NCBI RefSeq assembly: GCF_030867145.1
Contig: NC_134428.1
Coordinates: 6,386,001-6,450,000, forward strand
Origin: Opisthocomus hoazin
Lineage: Eukaryota > Chordata > Aves > Opisthocomiformes > Opisthocomidae
DNA length: 64,000 nt
Reading direction: 5' to 3'
Shown: positions 10,221-18,899 of the stretch, piece after piece
How positions within the stretch are numbered: position 1 is the first letter of the stretch
How the letters are laid out: each line of letters opens with the position of its first letter
The notes under the pieces: model-generated
The model's database searches: none
Told to the model about the DNA's origin: nothing
The model's input: only the letters and a program-made list of their open reading frames with translations
Position numbers and translations under genes: made by a program

Positions 10221-11510
10221 CCCAGCCCTCATTTTTAGCTTCAAAATTCTGCTTTTCAGGAGCCAAAGGCTCCTTGTAGAATCGAAACTGCTCCTTTAGA
10301 GTAAGAAGTCTTGTTTGTTTAATGTTCCAAGCTTCATTCTGAGGGTCTAAAATCCCATTTTAACAGCACAAAACCCAAATTTTCAGACCCAAAGCATCAC
10401 TTCAGGTCTTAAAACCATCAGAATTTCAGGGTTCAAAGCCTCAGTTTAATTTCCAAAGCCCCATTTTCAGGGCCCAATGCTCCATTCTTAAGACCCAAGC
10501 CGTCCTTTGGCAGGTCTAAATTCTGTTTTGGAGTGTCCAAATCCCGCTTTTACACCTGAAAGCCTCCCCTGGAGGGCGCACAGCTGTCCGTTTGGGATGA
10601 AATCTCTATTTCTGGGAGTCACGGAGGAACAAAGTCATTCCCCTCCTTTTTCAGGGTCTAAAGCATCCTTTGTAGCACCTAGCCCATCCTTTTTAGTGCC
10701 CAGAGCCCCATTTTTAGGGCTGAAACCCTCATTTATGGGATCCAAACCTGTCTTTTATCATTCACAACCTTTTTTTAGGGCCCACAGTTCCATTTTGAGG
10801 GTCTGAACTCTCATTTTACAGGCAGAAAACCTCTTTTTAGGCTCCGTCCAAAGCATCATTTTGACTTTCCAAAGTCTTAGCTTTAGCTTCCAACACCTCA
10901 TTTTAGGCTCCAAAGACTCATTTTTGTGATCTAAAGGCTCAGATGGAGTTTGCAAAGTCTCATTTTTTTTTAGTCCAAAGCCTCATTTTCAGGCCTCAGA
11001 GACTCATTTTCAGACTACAGCGAGGCGTTTTAAGGGTCCAAGCCACTTCTGGAGTGTTCAAACCCTCATTTTTAGGATGCAAAGCCCTCTTTTAGGCCTC
11101 AGAGCATCAGTTTCAGGTCCCAGAGACTCAATTTTAGGGTACAAGCACCCCTTCATCAGTTCCAACACCTGCATTTAAGGATTCAAGAACTCAGCTTAAG
11201 GGCCCAGAGAATCAGTTTGGAGGTCCAAAGTCTTACTATGAAGGTCCCAAACCTCAGTTTTCTAATCCAAAGCCTTTTTTAGAGAGTCCAAAGTCTCTTT
11301 TCAGGCCCTAAGCCTCATGCTTAGATTGCAAAGGTTCATTTTCATGTAACAAAGCCTTATTTTAATTATCCAGTGTACCACTTGGAAGGGCTAAAGCCTC
11401 ATTTCAGAGCTCAAACTGCATGTTTAGCACACAAAGCTTCCTTTGTTTTATGTCCAAAGCTTCCTGCTGAGCCTCCACAGACCCATTTTTAGGAAGCTTC
11501 TCTGCGGAGC
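10221..11510 (+). repeat. Degenerate ~28-30 bp minisatellite array
   Basis: About 1.3 kb of diverged tandem units on the theme CAAAGCCTCATTTTTAGGG, with frequent variants such as CAGAGACTCATTTTCAG. Spacing between successive CATTTT cores is mostly 27-32 bp. It is old, to judge by the spread of variants. No protein-coding frame is credible through it. Confidence 0.8.
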
Positions 11511-11514
11511 TGCT

Positions 11515-11660
11515 TCTGGTGTCCCAAGCGCTGGAGGAGTTGCAATGGCAGGAGCAAGGTCCTGGCTTGTGCGGGTGCTTGTGATGTCCTAGGTGGCTGA
11601 GGAGGTGAGAGGGCAGGAGCAGGAGCTGGCTCTTGCAGCCGATTATGATGTCCCCAAAGG
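11515..11660 (+). repeat. Single ~130-bp minisatellite unit, plus orientation
   Basis: GGCTTGTGCGGGTGCTTGTGAT, GGTGGCTGAGGAGGTGA and GGGCAGGAGCAGGAGCTGG match the units at 60874-61772 in the same orientation, whereas 9495-9766 is inverted. Confidence 0.6.
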
Positions 11661-11992
11661 GGCATCATTTACTCGCTGTGCGATACGCCAATACACACAC
11701 AGAGCTGAGGTGTTGTCTTTATTGCATATGTGTGCAGGTGTGGGTGCTGGGTGATAATGCCACAAAGCTAGCACACAGCTCAGCAGTCACAAGGACTATA
11801 TACTCTTACTAAAACAAAGGAATTACTCATTATATTCTGACTGGTTCATTGCGTTACACACTTATTTTTAGAGGTATACTCCTCCTTTATTTAACTACAC
11901 ATGCTCGCTGCACTGGGGGTGCAGTCTTTTTGATTCTGAATTGAGTCGGTGGTCGCGATCTCCCCTGCCGCCTTCACCTTTTTCCTAGTTAC
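11661..11992 (-). mobile_element. 3' LTR end of ERV-C, split by copy A
   Basis: On the minus strand this has AATAAAG at about 11718-11724, near the end of an LTR, and further AT-rich promoter-like sequence toward 11900. Removing the provirus at 11998-18621 with one copy of its target duplication makes this continuous with the env/3' end of ERV-C at 18627 onward. It is therefore best read as the 3' terminus of ERV-C. The exact LTR limits are uncertain. Confidence 0.5.
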
Positions 11993-11997
11993 CCTGG

Positions 11998-12410
11998 TGT
12001 TTTGGTTTCGGCTGCCGCCGGCAACAAAAGCGCCACGCGGCCGCCCCTCCCCCCGCCGGCGTGCGGAGGAGAATGGAAAGAAAGAGGCAGAAACTGGTGG
12101 GTCGGGATAAGGGCAGTTTAACAGAACAGCAAAACAGAGGGAAAACAGGAACAACAACGATACAAATAAGGAGAAAACACAACCACGAACCGTACAACAG
12201 CCGCTCTCCCGAAACCGGACCGGCGCTGCGCCTGCCCAAGCCGCGAGTGCCTTCCCGCCGCACCGCCCCCCCCACCGGAACCCAGCGTGACGTCACATGG
12301 TATGGAATACCGGGCTCTGTTTGGCCAGGTGGGGTCAGCCCCCACCCCCCGGCTGTGCCCCTTCCTGGACTCCGGTGAAAATTAACCCTGTTCTGGCCAA
12401 ACCCAGGACA
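11998..12410 (-). mobile_element. 3' LTR of copy A
   Basis: 413 bp, ending TG...CA in plus orientation (TGTTTTGGTTTC to CCCAGGACA). Effectively identical to the 5' LTR at 18209-18621. A polypurine tract (minus strand AAGGGGTGGATAA, about 12411-12425) lies immediately inside. Confidence 0.92.
12288..12295. promoter_or_regulatory. Perfect CRE palindrome TGACGTCA in the copy A 3' LTR
   Basis: The 8-bp CREB/ATF consensus is present in both LTRs of copy A (also 18499-18506) but is altered to TGACGGCA or TGGCGGCA in the LTRs of copy B. It is a plausible enhancer element of the younger LTR subtype. I see no TATA box in this LTR. Confidence 0.6.
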
Positions 12411-12903
12411 TTATCCACCCCTTATTCCATACCATCTACGTCATGCCCAGGTCCCCCATTGTCCAGTTGATCACCACCACTTCTCCTGTCTCCAGATATC
12501 ATTCCTTTAGTCTATGGATCATCACTCTAAAGTGTCCATTGAGTTCATTTAATCCATGACTTCAGGCTCCATCTGTCGTTACGGTCTTCCGTGGCAGGGG
12601 AGGTGATGTGTGGTGATGGGCGGTCACTTGCTGCATCCGGAGCTCACGGCTGATGTATCTGGTGCGGCCCGTGCCCACAGTCTGCAGGAGATGTTGATAT
12701 TGATGAAGTTGCTGGATGCCAGTTGTTGAAAACCAGGTCCAGTTCCATCACCGCTGTGCTCTGCTAGGTTTTCATCGAAAAAGTCCATCCTTCTTTAATC
12801 TGGACGATTCTTACTATGCTACTACTGGTACAAAATATAACAATTATAACAGTGATAACAGACAGTGACAGGGTTATTTAACAACTAACTTTATACAATT
12901 TAT
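12411..12903 (-). other. 3' untranslated region of copy A
   Basis: About 490 bp between the integrase stop and the 3' LTR with no open frame of note. There is no env, and I do not find the dUTPase domain that some ERV-L elements carry after integrase. The matching stretch in copy B is 54672-55164. Confidence 0.7.
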
Positions 12904-13668
12904 TTATGGACTATTCTCGCCCAAAATCAAATCCCCATGAGGTACACATCGGACTTCCCCATCCTTCCGCATTACCCACCAGGTACACCCAGGTCCTTGA
13001 ACAAAGGCAATCCCGCGGACGGGCTTGCCTTTGCCCGAGGCAGGACTAACCCAAACCGTCTTCCCTAACATGTTCCGCATGTGCACTACAGGGACTTTAT
13101 CCCCTTCTACAGGGCGCTGAGGTTTTGACTGGGCAGGACCAGCCCGGTTGGTGGACCCTCTGGTGTTAACCAACAAGGTGGCCTTTGCTAAATGGGTATC
13201 CCAATTTTTGAAAGTCCCACCCCCCATTGCCCTCAAAGTGGTTTTTAGCAGCCCATTGTAACGTTCAATCTTTCCAGAGGCTGGTGCATGGTAGGGGATG
13301 TGATACACCCACTCAGTACCGTGTTCTTTGGCCCAGGTGTCTATGAGGCTGTTGCGAAAGTGAGTCCCGTTGTCTGACTCGATTCTTTCGGGAGTGCCAT
13401 GTCGCCACAGGACTTGTTTTTCCAGGCCCAGGATGGTATTCCGGGCAGTGGCATGGGGCACAGGGTAGGTTTCCAGCCATCCGGTGATGGCCTCCACCAT
13501 TGTGAGCACATAGCGCTTGCCTTGGCGGGTTTGTGGCAGTGTGATGTAGTCAATCTGCCAAGCCTCCCCGTATTTATATTTTAGCCATCGTCCTCCATAC
13601 CACTGAGGCTTTACCCGCTTGGCTTGCTTGATTGCAGCACGTCTCACATTCATGGATAACCTGTGCAA
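12904..13668 (-). CDS. pol (IN): Integrase, copy A (frame after the zinc finger)
   Basis: Encodes the catalytic and C-terminal domains of a retroviral integrase, which inserts viral DNA into the chromosome. Visible D,D-35-E elements: the first Asp in WQIDYITLP, the second in ESDNGTHF, and the Glu in ASGKIERYNGLL. The C-terminal domain (VWVSPASGKGKPV, CVPHGDLILGENSP) ends at a stop at 12904. This frame overlaps the end of the protease-RT-RNase H frame (13574-13668) and is offset from it by one base. The HHCC zinc finger is in the upstream frame, so an uninterrupted integrase requires a frame change just after CETC. Copy B has the same offset. The listed upper limit is the first in-frame Met, not a claimed start codon. 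Confidence 0.88.
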   Translation of the reverse strand: MHRLSMNVRRAAIKQAKRVKPQWYGGRWLKYKYGEAWQIDYITLPQTRQGKRYVLTMVEAITGWLETYPVPHATARNTILGLEKQVLWRHGTPERIESDNGTHFRNSLIDTWAKEHGTEWVYHIPYHAPASGKIERYNGLLKTTLRAMGGGTFKNWDTHLAKATLLVNTRGSTNRAGPAQSKPQRPVEGDKVPVVHMRNMLGKTVWVSPASGKGKPVRGIAFVQGPGCTWWVMRKDGEVRCVPHGDLILGENSP

Positions 13669-16066
13669 TAGTGTCCATGGTCAAGTCCACCCCTCCGTCA
13701 CTAGCCCATCTGTATGTCGCGTCTCTTCCTTGGTGGCCCGAGGTGTCATGGGCCCACCGAGCTATAAAGAGTTCACCCTTATGTTGCCAGTCCAGATCCA
13801 CCTGAGCCACTTCAATCTTAGCAGCCTGATCTACCTGCTGGTTGTTTTGATGTTCTTCAGTGGCCCGACTCTTAGGGATGTGGGCGTCCACGTGACGGAC
13901 TTTTACAGCCAACTGCTCTAGCCGGGCAGCAATATCTTGCCACAATGGGGCAGCCCAGATAGGTTTGCCTCTGCGCTGCCAATTGTTCTTCTTCCATTGC
14001 TGCAGCCGCCCCCACAAGGCATTGGCCACCATCCAAGAGTCAGTGTAAAGATAGAGCACTGGCCACTTCTCTCGACTGGCAATGTCTAAAGCCAGCTGGA
14101 TGGCTTTCACCTCTGCAAACTGGCTGGACTCACCTTCTCCCTCGGCAGTTTCCGCGACTTGTCGTGTAGGGTTCCATACAGCAGCCTTCCACCTCCGCTG
14201 CTTCCCCACAATGCGACAGGACCCATCCATGAACAGGGCATACTGTTTCTTATCTTCTGGCAGCTGGTTATACAGTGGGGCCTCTTCAGCACGTGTCACC
14301 TCCTCCTCAGGCGATGCTCCGAAATCTTTGCCTTCTGGCCAGTCCATGATTACCTCCAGAATTCCTGGGCGACTGGGGTTTCCCATTCGGGCGCGCTGGG
14401 TGATCAGAGCGACCCACTTACTCCACGTAGCATCGGTGGCATGATGCGTAGAGGGGACCCTCTCTTTGAACATCCAGCCCAGGACCGGCAATCGTGGTGC
14501 TAGGAGGAGCTGTGCTTCAGTGCCGACCACTTCTGAAGCAGCTCGAACGCCTTCATATGCTGCCAGAATCTCTTTCTCAGTGGGAGTATAGCGGGCCTCG
14601 GATCCTTTGTATCCCCGGCTCCAGAACCCCAGGGGTCGACCTCGAGTCTCCCCTGGTGCTTTCTGCCAGAGACTCCAGGTTGGGCCATTCTCCCCGGCTG
14701 CGGTGTAGAGCACGTTTTTAACATCTTGCCCTGACCGGACTGGACCAAGGGCTACGGCATGAACTATCTCCTGTTTAATTTGTTCAAATGCCTGTCGTTG
14801 CTCAGGGCCCCATTCAAAATCATTCTTCTTCCGGGTCACGTGGTACAGAGGACTTACAATCTGGCTGTAATTTGGGATGTGCATCCTCCAAAACCCCACA
14901 ACACCCAGGAAGGCCTGTGCTTCTTTTTTGCTGGTTGGTGGAGACATAGCTGCTATTTTGTTGATGACATCCATTGGGATTTGACGGCGCCCATCCTGCC
15001 ATTTTATTCCCAAAAACTGGATCTCTTGCGCAGGTCCCTTGACTTTACTTCGCTTAATGGCGAAACCGGCTTTCAGAAGGATCTGAACTATTTTCTCCCC
15101 TTTCTCAAAAACCTCCTCCGCTGTGTCGCCCCATATAATGATGTCATCGACGTACTGCAGATGTTCTGGAGCTTCACCCTTTTCCAGTGCAGTCTGGATT
15201 AGTCCATGGCAAATGGTGGGACTGTGTTTCCACCCCTGGGGCAGTCGATTCCAGGTGTACTGGATGCCCCTCCAGGTGAAAGCAAACTGTGGCCTGCACT
15301 CTGCTGCCAAAGGGATGGAGAAGAATGCATTAGCGATGTCAATTGTAGCATACCACTTGGCTGCCTTTGACTCCAGCTGATATTGAAGTTCTAGCATGTC
15401 TGGCACGGCAGCACTTAGCGGTGGTGTGACTTCATTCAGGCCACGGTAGTCTATTGTCAGTCTCCACTCTCCGGTAGATTTTCTTACTGGCCATATGGGA
15501 CTATTAAAGGGTGAGCGAGTTTTGCTGATCACTCCTTGACTCTCCAGCTGGCGGATCAGCTGATGAATGGGGAGAAGGGAGTCTCGGTTAGTACGATACT
15601 GTCGCCGGTGCACTGTTGTGGTTGCGATGGGTACCTGTTGTTCTTCAACCCTCAGCAACCCCACAACGGAAGGATCCTCCGAGAGACCAGGCAAAATGGA
15701 CAGCTGTTTAATTTCTTCCGTCTCCACAGCAGCTATGCCAAAAGCCCACCGATACCCCTTTGGGTCCTTGAAATAGCCTCTCCTAAGATAGTCTATCCCA
15801 AGGATGCACGGAGCCTCGGGGCCAGTTACAATGGGGTGCTTCTGCCAGTCCTGCCCAGTGAGGCTCACTTCAGCCTCCAGTACACTCAGCTCTTGGGACC
15901 CCCCTGTCACTCCTGAAATGCAAATGGACTCTGACCCTTTGAACTCTGATGGCATTAAAGTACACTGTGCACCAGTGTCCACTAGAGCTTTATACTCTTG
16001 TGGATCTGACGTGCCAGGCCACCGAATCCACACCGTCCAATAGACACGGTTGTCCCTTTCCTCCAC
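13574..16066 (-). CDS. pol: Protease-reverse transcriptase-RNase H-integrase zinc finger, copy A
   Basis: An 830-codon uninterrupted frame. In order: aspartic protease with LVDTGAQCTLM near residue 30; RT from about 150 with SPFNSPIWPVRK, RLTIDYRGLN, LPQGWKHSPT and the catalytic YVDD (LQYVDDIIIWG); connection domain (LGIKWQDGRRQIP, FWRMHIPNYSQIVSPLY); RNase H (FMDGSC, LYTDSWMVANAL, VRHVDAHIPKS); then the integrase zinc finger with HDTSGHQG and CETC. It is in the same frame as gag, separated by the UAG at 16090-16088, so it is probably translated by stop-codon readthrough as Gag-Pol. The position 16066 is a GTG codon and is not a real start. The lack of any stop in 2.5 kb agrees with a recent insertion. 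Confidence 0.92.
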   Translation of the reverse strand: MEERDNRVYWTVWIRWPGTSDPQEYKALVDTGAQCTLMPSEFKGSESICISGVTGGSQELSVLEAEVSLTGQDWQKHPIVTGPEAPCILGIDYLRRGYFKDPKGYRWAFGIAAVETEEIKQLSILPGLSEDPSVVGLLRVEEQQVPIATTTVHRRQYRTNRDSLLPIHQLIRQLESQGVISKTRSPFNSPIWPVRKSTGEWRLTIDYRGLNEVTPPLSAAVPDMLELQYQLESKAAKWYATIDIANAFFSIPLAAECRPQFAFTWRGIQYTWNRLPQGWKHSPTICHGLIQTALEKGEAPEHLQYVDDIIIWGDTAEEVFEKGEKIVQILLKAGFAIKRSKVKGPAQEIQFLGIKWQDGRRQIPMDVINKIAAMSPPTSKKEAQAFLGVVGFWRMHIPNYSQIVSPLYHVTRKKNDFEWGPEQRQAFEQIKQEIVHAVALGPVRSGQDVKNVLYTAAGENGPTWSLWQKAPGETRGRPLGFWSRGYKGSEARYTPTEKEILAAYEGVRAASEVVGTEAQLLLAPRLPVLGWMFKERVPSTHHATDATWSKWVALITQRARMGNPSRPGILEVIMDWPEGKDFGASPEEEVTRAEEAPLYNQLPEDKKQYALFMDGSCRIVGKQRRWKAAVWNPTRQVAETAEGEGESSQFAEVKAIQLALDIASREKWPVLYLYTDSWMVANALWGRLQQWKKNNWQRRGKPIWAAPLWQDIAARLEQLAVKVRHVDAHIPKSRATEEHQNNQQVDQAAKIEVAQVDLDWQHKGELFIARWAHDTSGHQGRDATYRWASDGGVDLTMDTIAQVIHECETCCNQASQAGKASVVWRTMAKI

Positions 16067-16090
16067 CTGGCTGGAGGCAGGGCCCCTCTA
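16067..16090 (-). promoter_or_regulatory. gag-pol junction with in-frame UAG
   Basis: Gag ends ...FSDED followed by UAG (16090-16088), then eight sense codons before pol residue 1 in the same frame. The same arrangement, with the same spacing, occurs in copy B at 58351-58328. This resembles the readthrough strategy of gammaretroviruses rather than frameshifting. No downstream pseudoknot was evaluated. Confidence 0.7.
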
Positions 16091-18079
16091 ATCCTCGTCA
16101 GAGAATTTGCTGCTCACCTGCTGTAAAAATGACTTGGAGGTCCCCTCCAGAGGATCAGAATCAAGGTCAAACTGTCTACCTGATCTGGAGAGCTGGCTTT
16201 TGGAAACTGGAGCGGCGTTTTTCCTAACAGAGTCCCCTTTTGTGATTGTTTTACCTCGCAACTCACGTACTCGTGCCTCTAGACTTGAGGTGGGTTTTCC
16301 ATCCCACTTCCTCATGTCCTCTCCGTGGTCACGCAGGTAAAACCACAGGGTGCCGCGTGGTGTGTAGCCTCTGTATTCCCTCTCCTGAGCAGAGAAACGC
16401 TTGCCCCTAATAGCTGAGACACTGGCCCGTACAGGTGGGGAGTAGGACATACTCTCTTTCATTTGTCGGACCTCCCGGGCCAGTTTCTCCACGGCTGAGA
16501 CAAGGGAGGAAGAGAGACTTTCCTCATATTGCCGGAGTCTGACAGCCACCACGTCCACTGTTGGTGCGTCTTTACCTTTCCAGTTTACAACTGCCAGTGA
16601 GTTGGCATATGAGGATGGTGCGCTCCGCACAAACTTCCTCCACATGGATTGTGAGCACTGGAGTTCATCTGGGTCTGTGGGTACCTGCTCATCGTCTGTG
16701 TCACAGTAAACCAGCTCCCGCACAGCTAATTCCCTCAAGTACTGAATACCCCTTTCCATATTGGTCCACTTGCCAGGATAGCATACAAAATCGTCACTGA
16801 AGGGGTACCTCTCCCTCACGCCTGACAGAAGTCTCCTCCAGAGGCTGAGGATTTGTTCCTTTTTCCCAATGGCCTTGTCAATGCCCCCATCCCTGGCCAG
16901 GGATCCCAGCTGCTTGGCTTCCTTGCCCTCTAATTCCAAGCTGCTGGCCCCGTTATCCCAGCACCGCAGCAGCCAGGTGGCAATGTGCTCGCCTGGGTGG
17001 CGGCTGAAACCTTTCCGCATGTCTCGCAGCTCGCCCAGGGACAGGGACCGGGTGATGATCTCTGTCTCTATCTCCCGTGATGACCCTGGCTCATTATCAT
17101 CCCTCCCGGAGCGATCTGCTCTCTTTGCATCTTTCTTTAGTTTTACAGGGGCGACTGCTACCAGCACAGGTTGGTCATTGGGCTCAGCCACGCTGCCTGC
17201 AGCTGGAGCTGGGGCTGGAGCAGCTGCTGTGCCTGCCAGGGAAACCGAGGCAGACCCTGCAGCTGTGGCAGCGGCGGTGCTGGTCGGGGGGGCTGTGACT
17301 GCCTGCTGGGCTGGAGGGGCTGCAGGGCCGGCTGGGGGGGCAGCGCCAGCTGCAGTGCCTGCTGCTTCGTTCCCCCCCCTTTCCCCCTTAAGGCACTGAA
17401 CAGTGTTGAACAGGGCTCGGTAGGTGTGGGCCAGACCCCAGCACATTGCGGTGATTTGTGTCTCTCTGGAGTTCCCAGGGTGGCAGCACACTTTTTGCAG
17501 ATACTTTACTAGTTTGTCCGGATCCTGTACTTCCTCAGGGGTGAGTTTAAAAAACACCAGAGGTGCCCACTGCCCTAGGTACTTGCCCATGCTGTCCCAC
17601 ACACCCAGCCACTCACAGCTATCCAGCCCCGGGGCAGGTCTCTGTCTGTTCTTAACGACTTGCTTAACCCTAAACAAAAACCAAAACCCGTTCAGGAGGC
17701 ATAACAAAAGGAGAGTGCTGCCCTGAGCATCCCATGGGTACTCGAAATTCTCAAAAGCAGTTAGGACCAGCCTGAGGAAGAGAGGGGGGGCGAAAGAGTG
17801 GGGGAAGGTATCCCCTTCGGTTTTCCCCACAGATTGTGTTTGATTACTAACAAATTCTAAGACATAGGGTCCGAGGTACGGAAATGACCGCAGTGCCGCA
17901 TGCAAACACAAGCCTAATTTCATGCACATTGACGTCATCATGTCATAAGTCGATATCGTACAGTACAGTAAAATCATAATCCTGATCCTTTTCCCCGTGA
18001 CGATGAATAGCACCACAGGGAACAAGTACAGCAAGTACGGATTCAAAAACCACAACCATCTGATGAAAGCCAGAAACAT
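16088..18079 (-). CDS. gag: Gag polyprotein, copy A, ERV-L type
   Basis: A 663-codon open frame from a true ATG at 18079, about 100 nt downstream of the primer site, with an A-rich start context. Unusual N-terminus: strongly hydrophobic residues (about 1-30 and 33-45, then again near 125-140), looking like membrane segments rather than a myristoylation Gly. After residue about 235 comes a long Ala/Pro-rich linker. The C-terminal half is capsid-like with the ERV-L-style segment ELRDMRKGFSRHPGEH, TWLLRCWDNGASSLELEGKE and AKQLGSLARDGGI. A basic tail follows (RKNAAPVSKSQLSRSGRQ). There is no CX2CX4HX4C knuckle. The frame is intact, so the copy could still make Gag. Confidence 0.85.
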   Translation of the reverse strand: MFLAFIRWLWFLNPYLLYLFPVVLFIVTGKRIRIMILLYCTISTYDMMTSMCMKLGLCLHAALRSFPYLGPYVLEFVSNQTQSVGKTEGDTFPHSFAPPLFLRLVLTAFENFEYPWDAQGSTLLLLCLLNGFWFLFRVKQVVKNRQRPAPGLDSCEWLGVWDSMGKYLGQWAPLVFFKLTPEEVQDPDKLVKYLQKVCCHPGNSRETQITAMCWGLAHTYRALFNTVQCLKGERGGNEAAGTAAGAAPPAGPAAPPAQQAVTAPPTSTAAATAAGSASVSLAGTAAAPAPAPAAGSVAEPNDQPVLVAVAPVKLKKDAKRADRSGRDDNEPGSSREIETEIITRSLSLGELRDMRKGFSRHPGEHIATWLLRCWDNGASSLELEGKEAKQLGSLARDGGIDKAIGKKEQILSLWRRLLSGVRERYPFSDDFVCYPGKWTNMERGIQYLRELAVRELVYCDTDDEQVPTDPDELQCSQSMWRKFVRSAPSSYANSLAVVNWKGKDAPTVDVVAVRLRQYEESLSSSLVSAVEKLAREVRQMKESMSYSPPVRASVSAIRGKRFSAQEREYRGYTPRGTLWFYLRDHGEDMRKWDGKPTSSLEARVRELRGKTITKGDSVRKNAAPVSKSQLSRSGRQFDLDSDPLEGTSKSFLQQVSSKFSDED

Positions 18080-18183
18080 TTTTACCGGCGACTATTTAAG
18101 TAACACAGAATGCCTACAACAAAATTTAACAAAATCTAAGAAAGCAGTTTTAACACCCGCTGCTCAGCCCTGCCGTTATCCCT

Positions 18184-18202
18184 GCCCCACGCTTGGGCGC
18201 CA
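18184..18202 (-). other. Primer binding site, tRNA-Lys1,2-like with one extra base
   Basis: Minus strand TGGCGCCCAAGCGTGGGGC, six bases inside the 5' LTR. The tRNA-Lys1,2 site used by some betaretroviruses and lentiviruses lacks the G after CCCAA. Copy B has exactly the same 19 bases (60440-60458), so the extra base is a family trait and not random decay. Confidence 0.7.
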
Positions 18203-18208
18203 ATAGAA

Positions 18209-18621
18209 TGTTTTGGTTTCGGCTGCCGCCGGCAACAAAAGCGCCACGCGGCCGCCCCTCCCCCCGCCGGCGTGCGGAGGAGAATGGAAAGAAAGAGGCA
18301 GAAACTGGTGGGTCGGGATAAGGGCAGTTTAACAGAACAGCAAAACAGAGGGAAAACAGGAACAACAACGATACAAATAAGGAGAAAACACAACCACGAA
18401 CCGTACAACAGCCGCTCTCCCGAAACCGGACCGGCGCTGCGCCTGCCCAAGCCGCGAGTGCCTTCCCGCCGCACCGCCCCCCCCACCGGAACCCAGCGTG
18501 ACGTCACATGGTATGGAATACCGGGCTCTGTTTGGCCAGGTGGGGTCAGCCCCCACCCCCCGGCTGTGCCCCTTCCTGGATTCCGGTGAAAATTAACCCT
18601 GTTCTGGCCAAACCCAGGACA
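18209..18621 (-). mobile_element. 5' LTR of copy A
   Basis: 413 bp, matching the 3' LTR at all but one site that I can find. Its CRE palindrome is at 18499-18506. Confidence 0.92.
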
Positions 18622-18899
18622 CCTGGATCTTTCTGAACTTCATGCTTTTTAGGCATTTGTCCAGCTTTTGGCGCCTTCTGGGCTGGATGTTCCCCTGTTA
18701 TCAGTCTGTTAGCTCCTCCTCGAGGGCATAAATGTTACTAATGCTTGGATTTTTTTAATGCAAAGTAGTCTGGCCTAAATTGAACAATGTCACTACGACC
18801 TAAGCATTTCTGCCCTGTATTACTATGACCTAAGCATTACTGTGACCTAGATATTTCTGCCTGATACTGTTTCCGCCCACTTTGAGACTATCAGACTTT

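Larger units (their letters stand above)
11993..18626 (-). mobile_element. ERVL-type (class III) provirus, copy A, young
   Basis: A complete LTR-gag-pol-LTR element on the minus strand, flanked by a 5-bp target duplication CCTGG (11993-11997 and 18622-18626). The two 413-bp LTRs differ at one position that I can find (c/t at 12370 versus 18582). Pol has class III features: gag and pol separated by one in-frame UAG, no CCHC knuckle in Gag, and RT/RNase H/IN blocks resembling ERV-L. There is no env. It is nested in ERV-C and is the most recently inserted element in the window. Confidence 0.9.

Noticed and set aside
9762..10225. Target-site duplication around the solo LTR
   Set aside because: Flanking bases (TCCAT and CCCAG) do not match; the edges are in diverged repeats.
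13399..15916. Plus-strand open frames across copy A pol (also 55549-58253)
   Set aside because: Shadows of the minus-strand pol gene, mirrored in copy B at the same relative positions.
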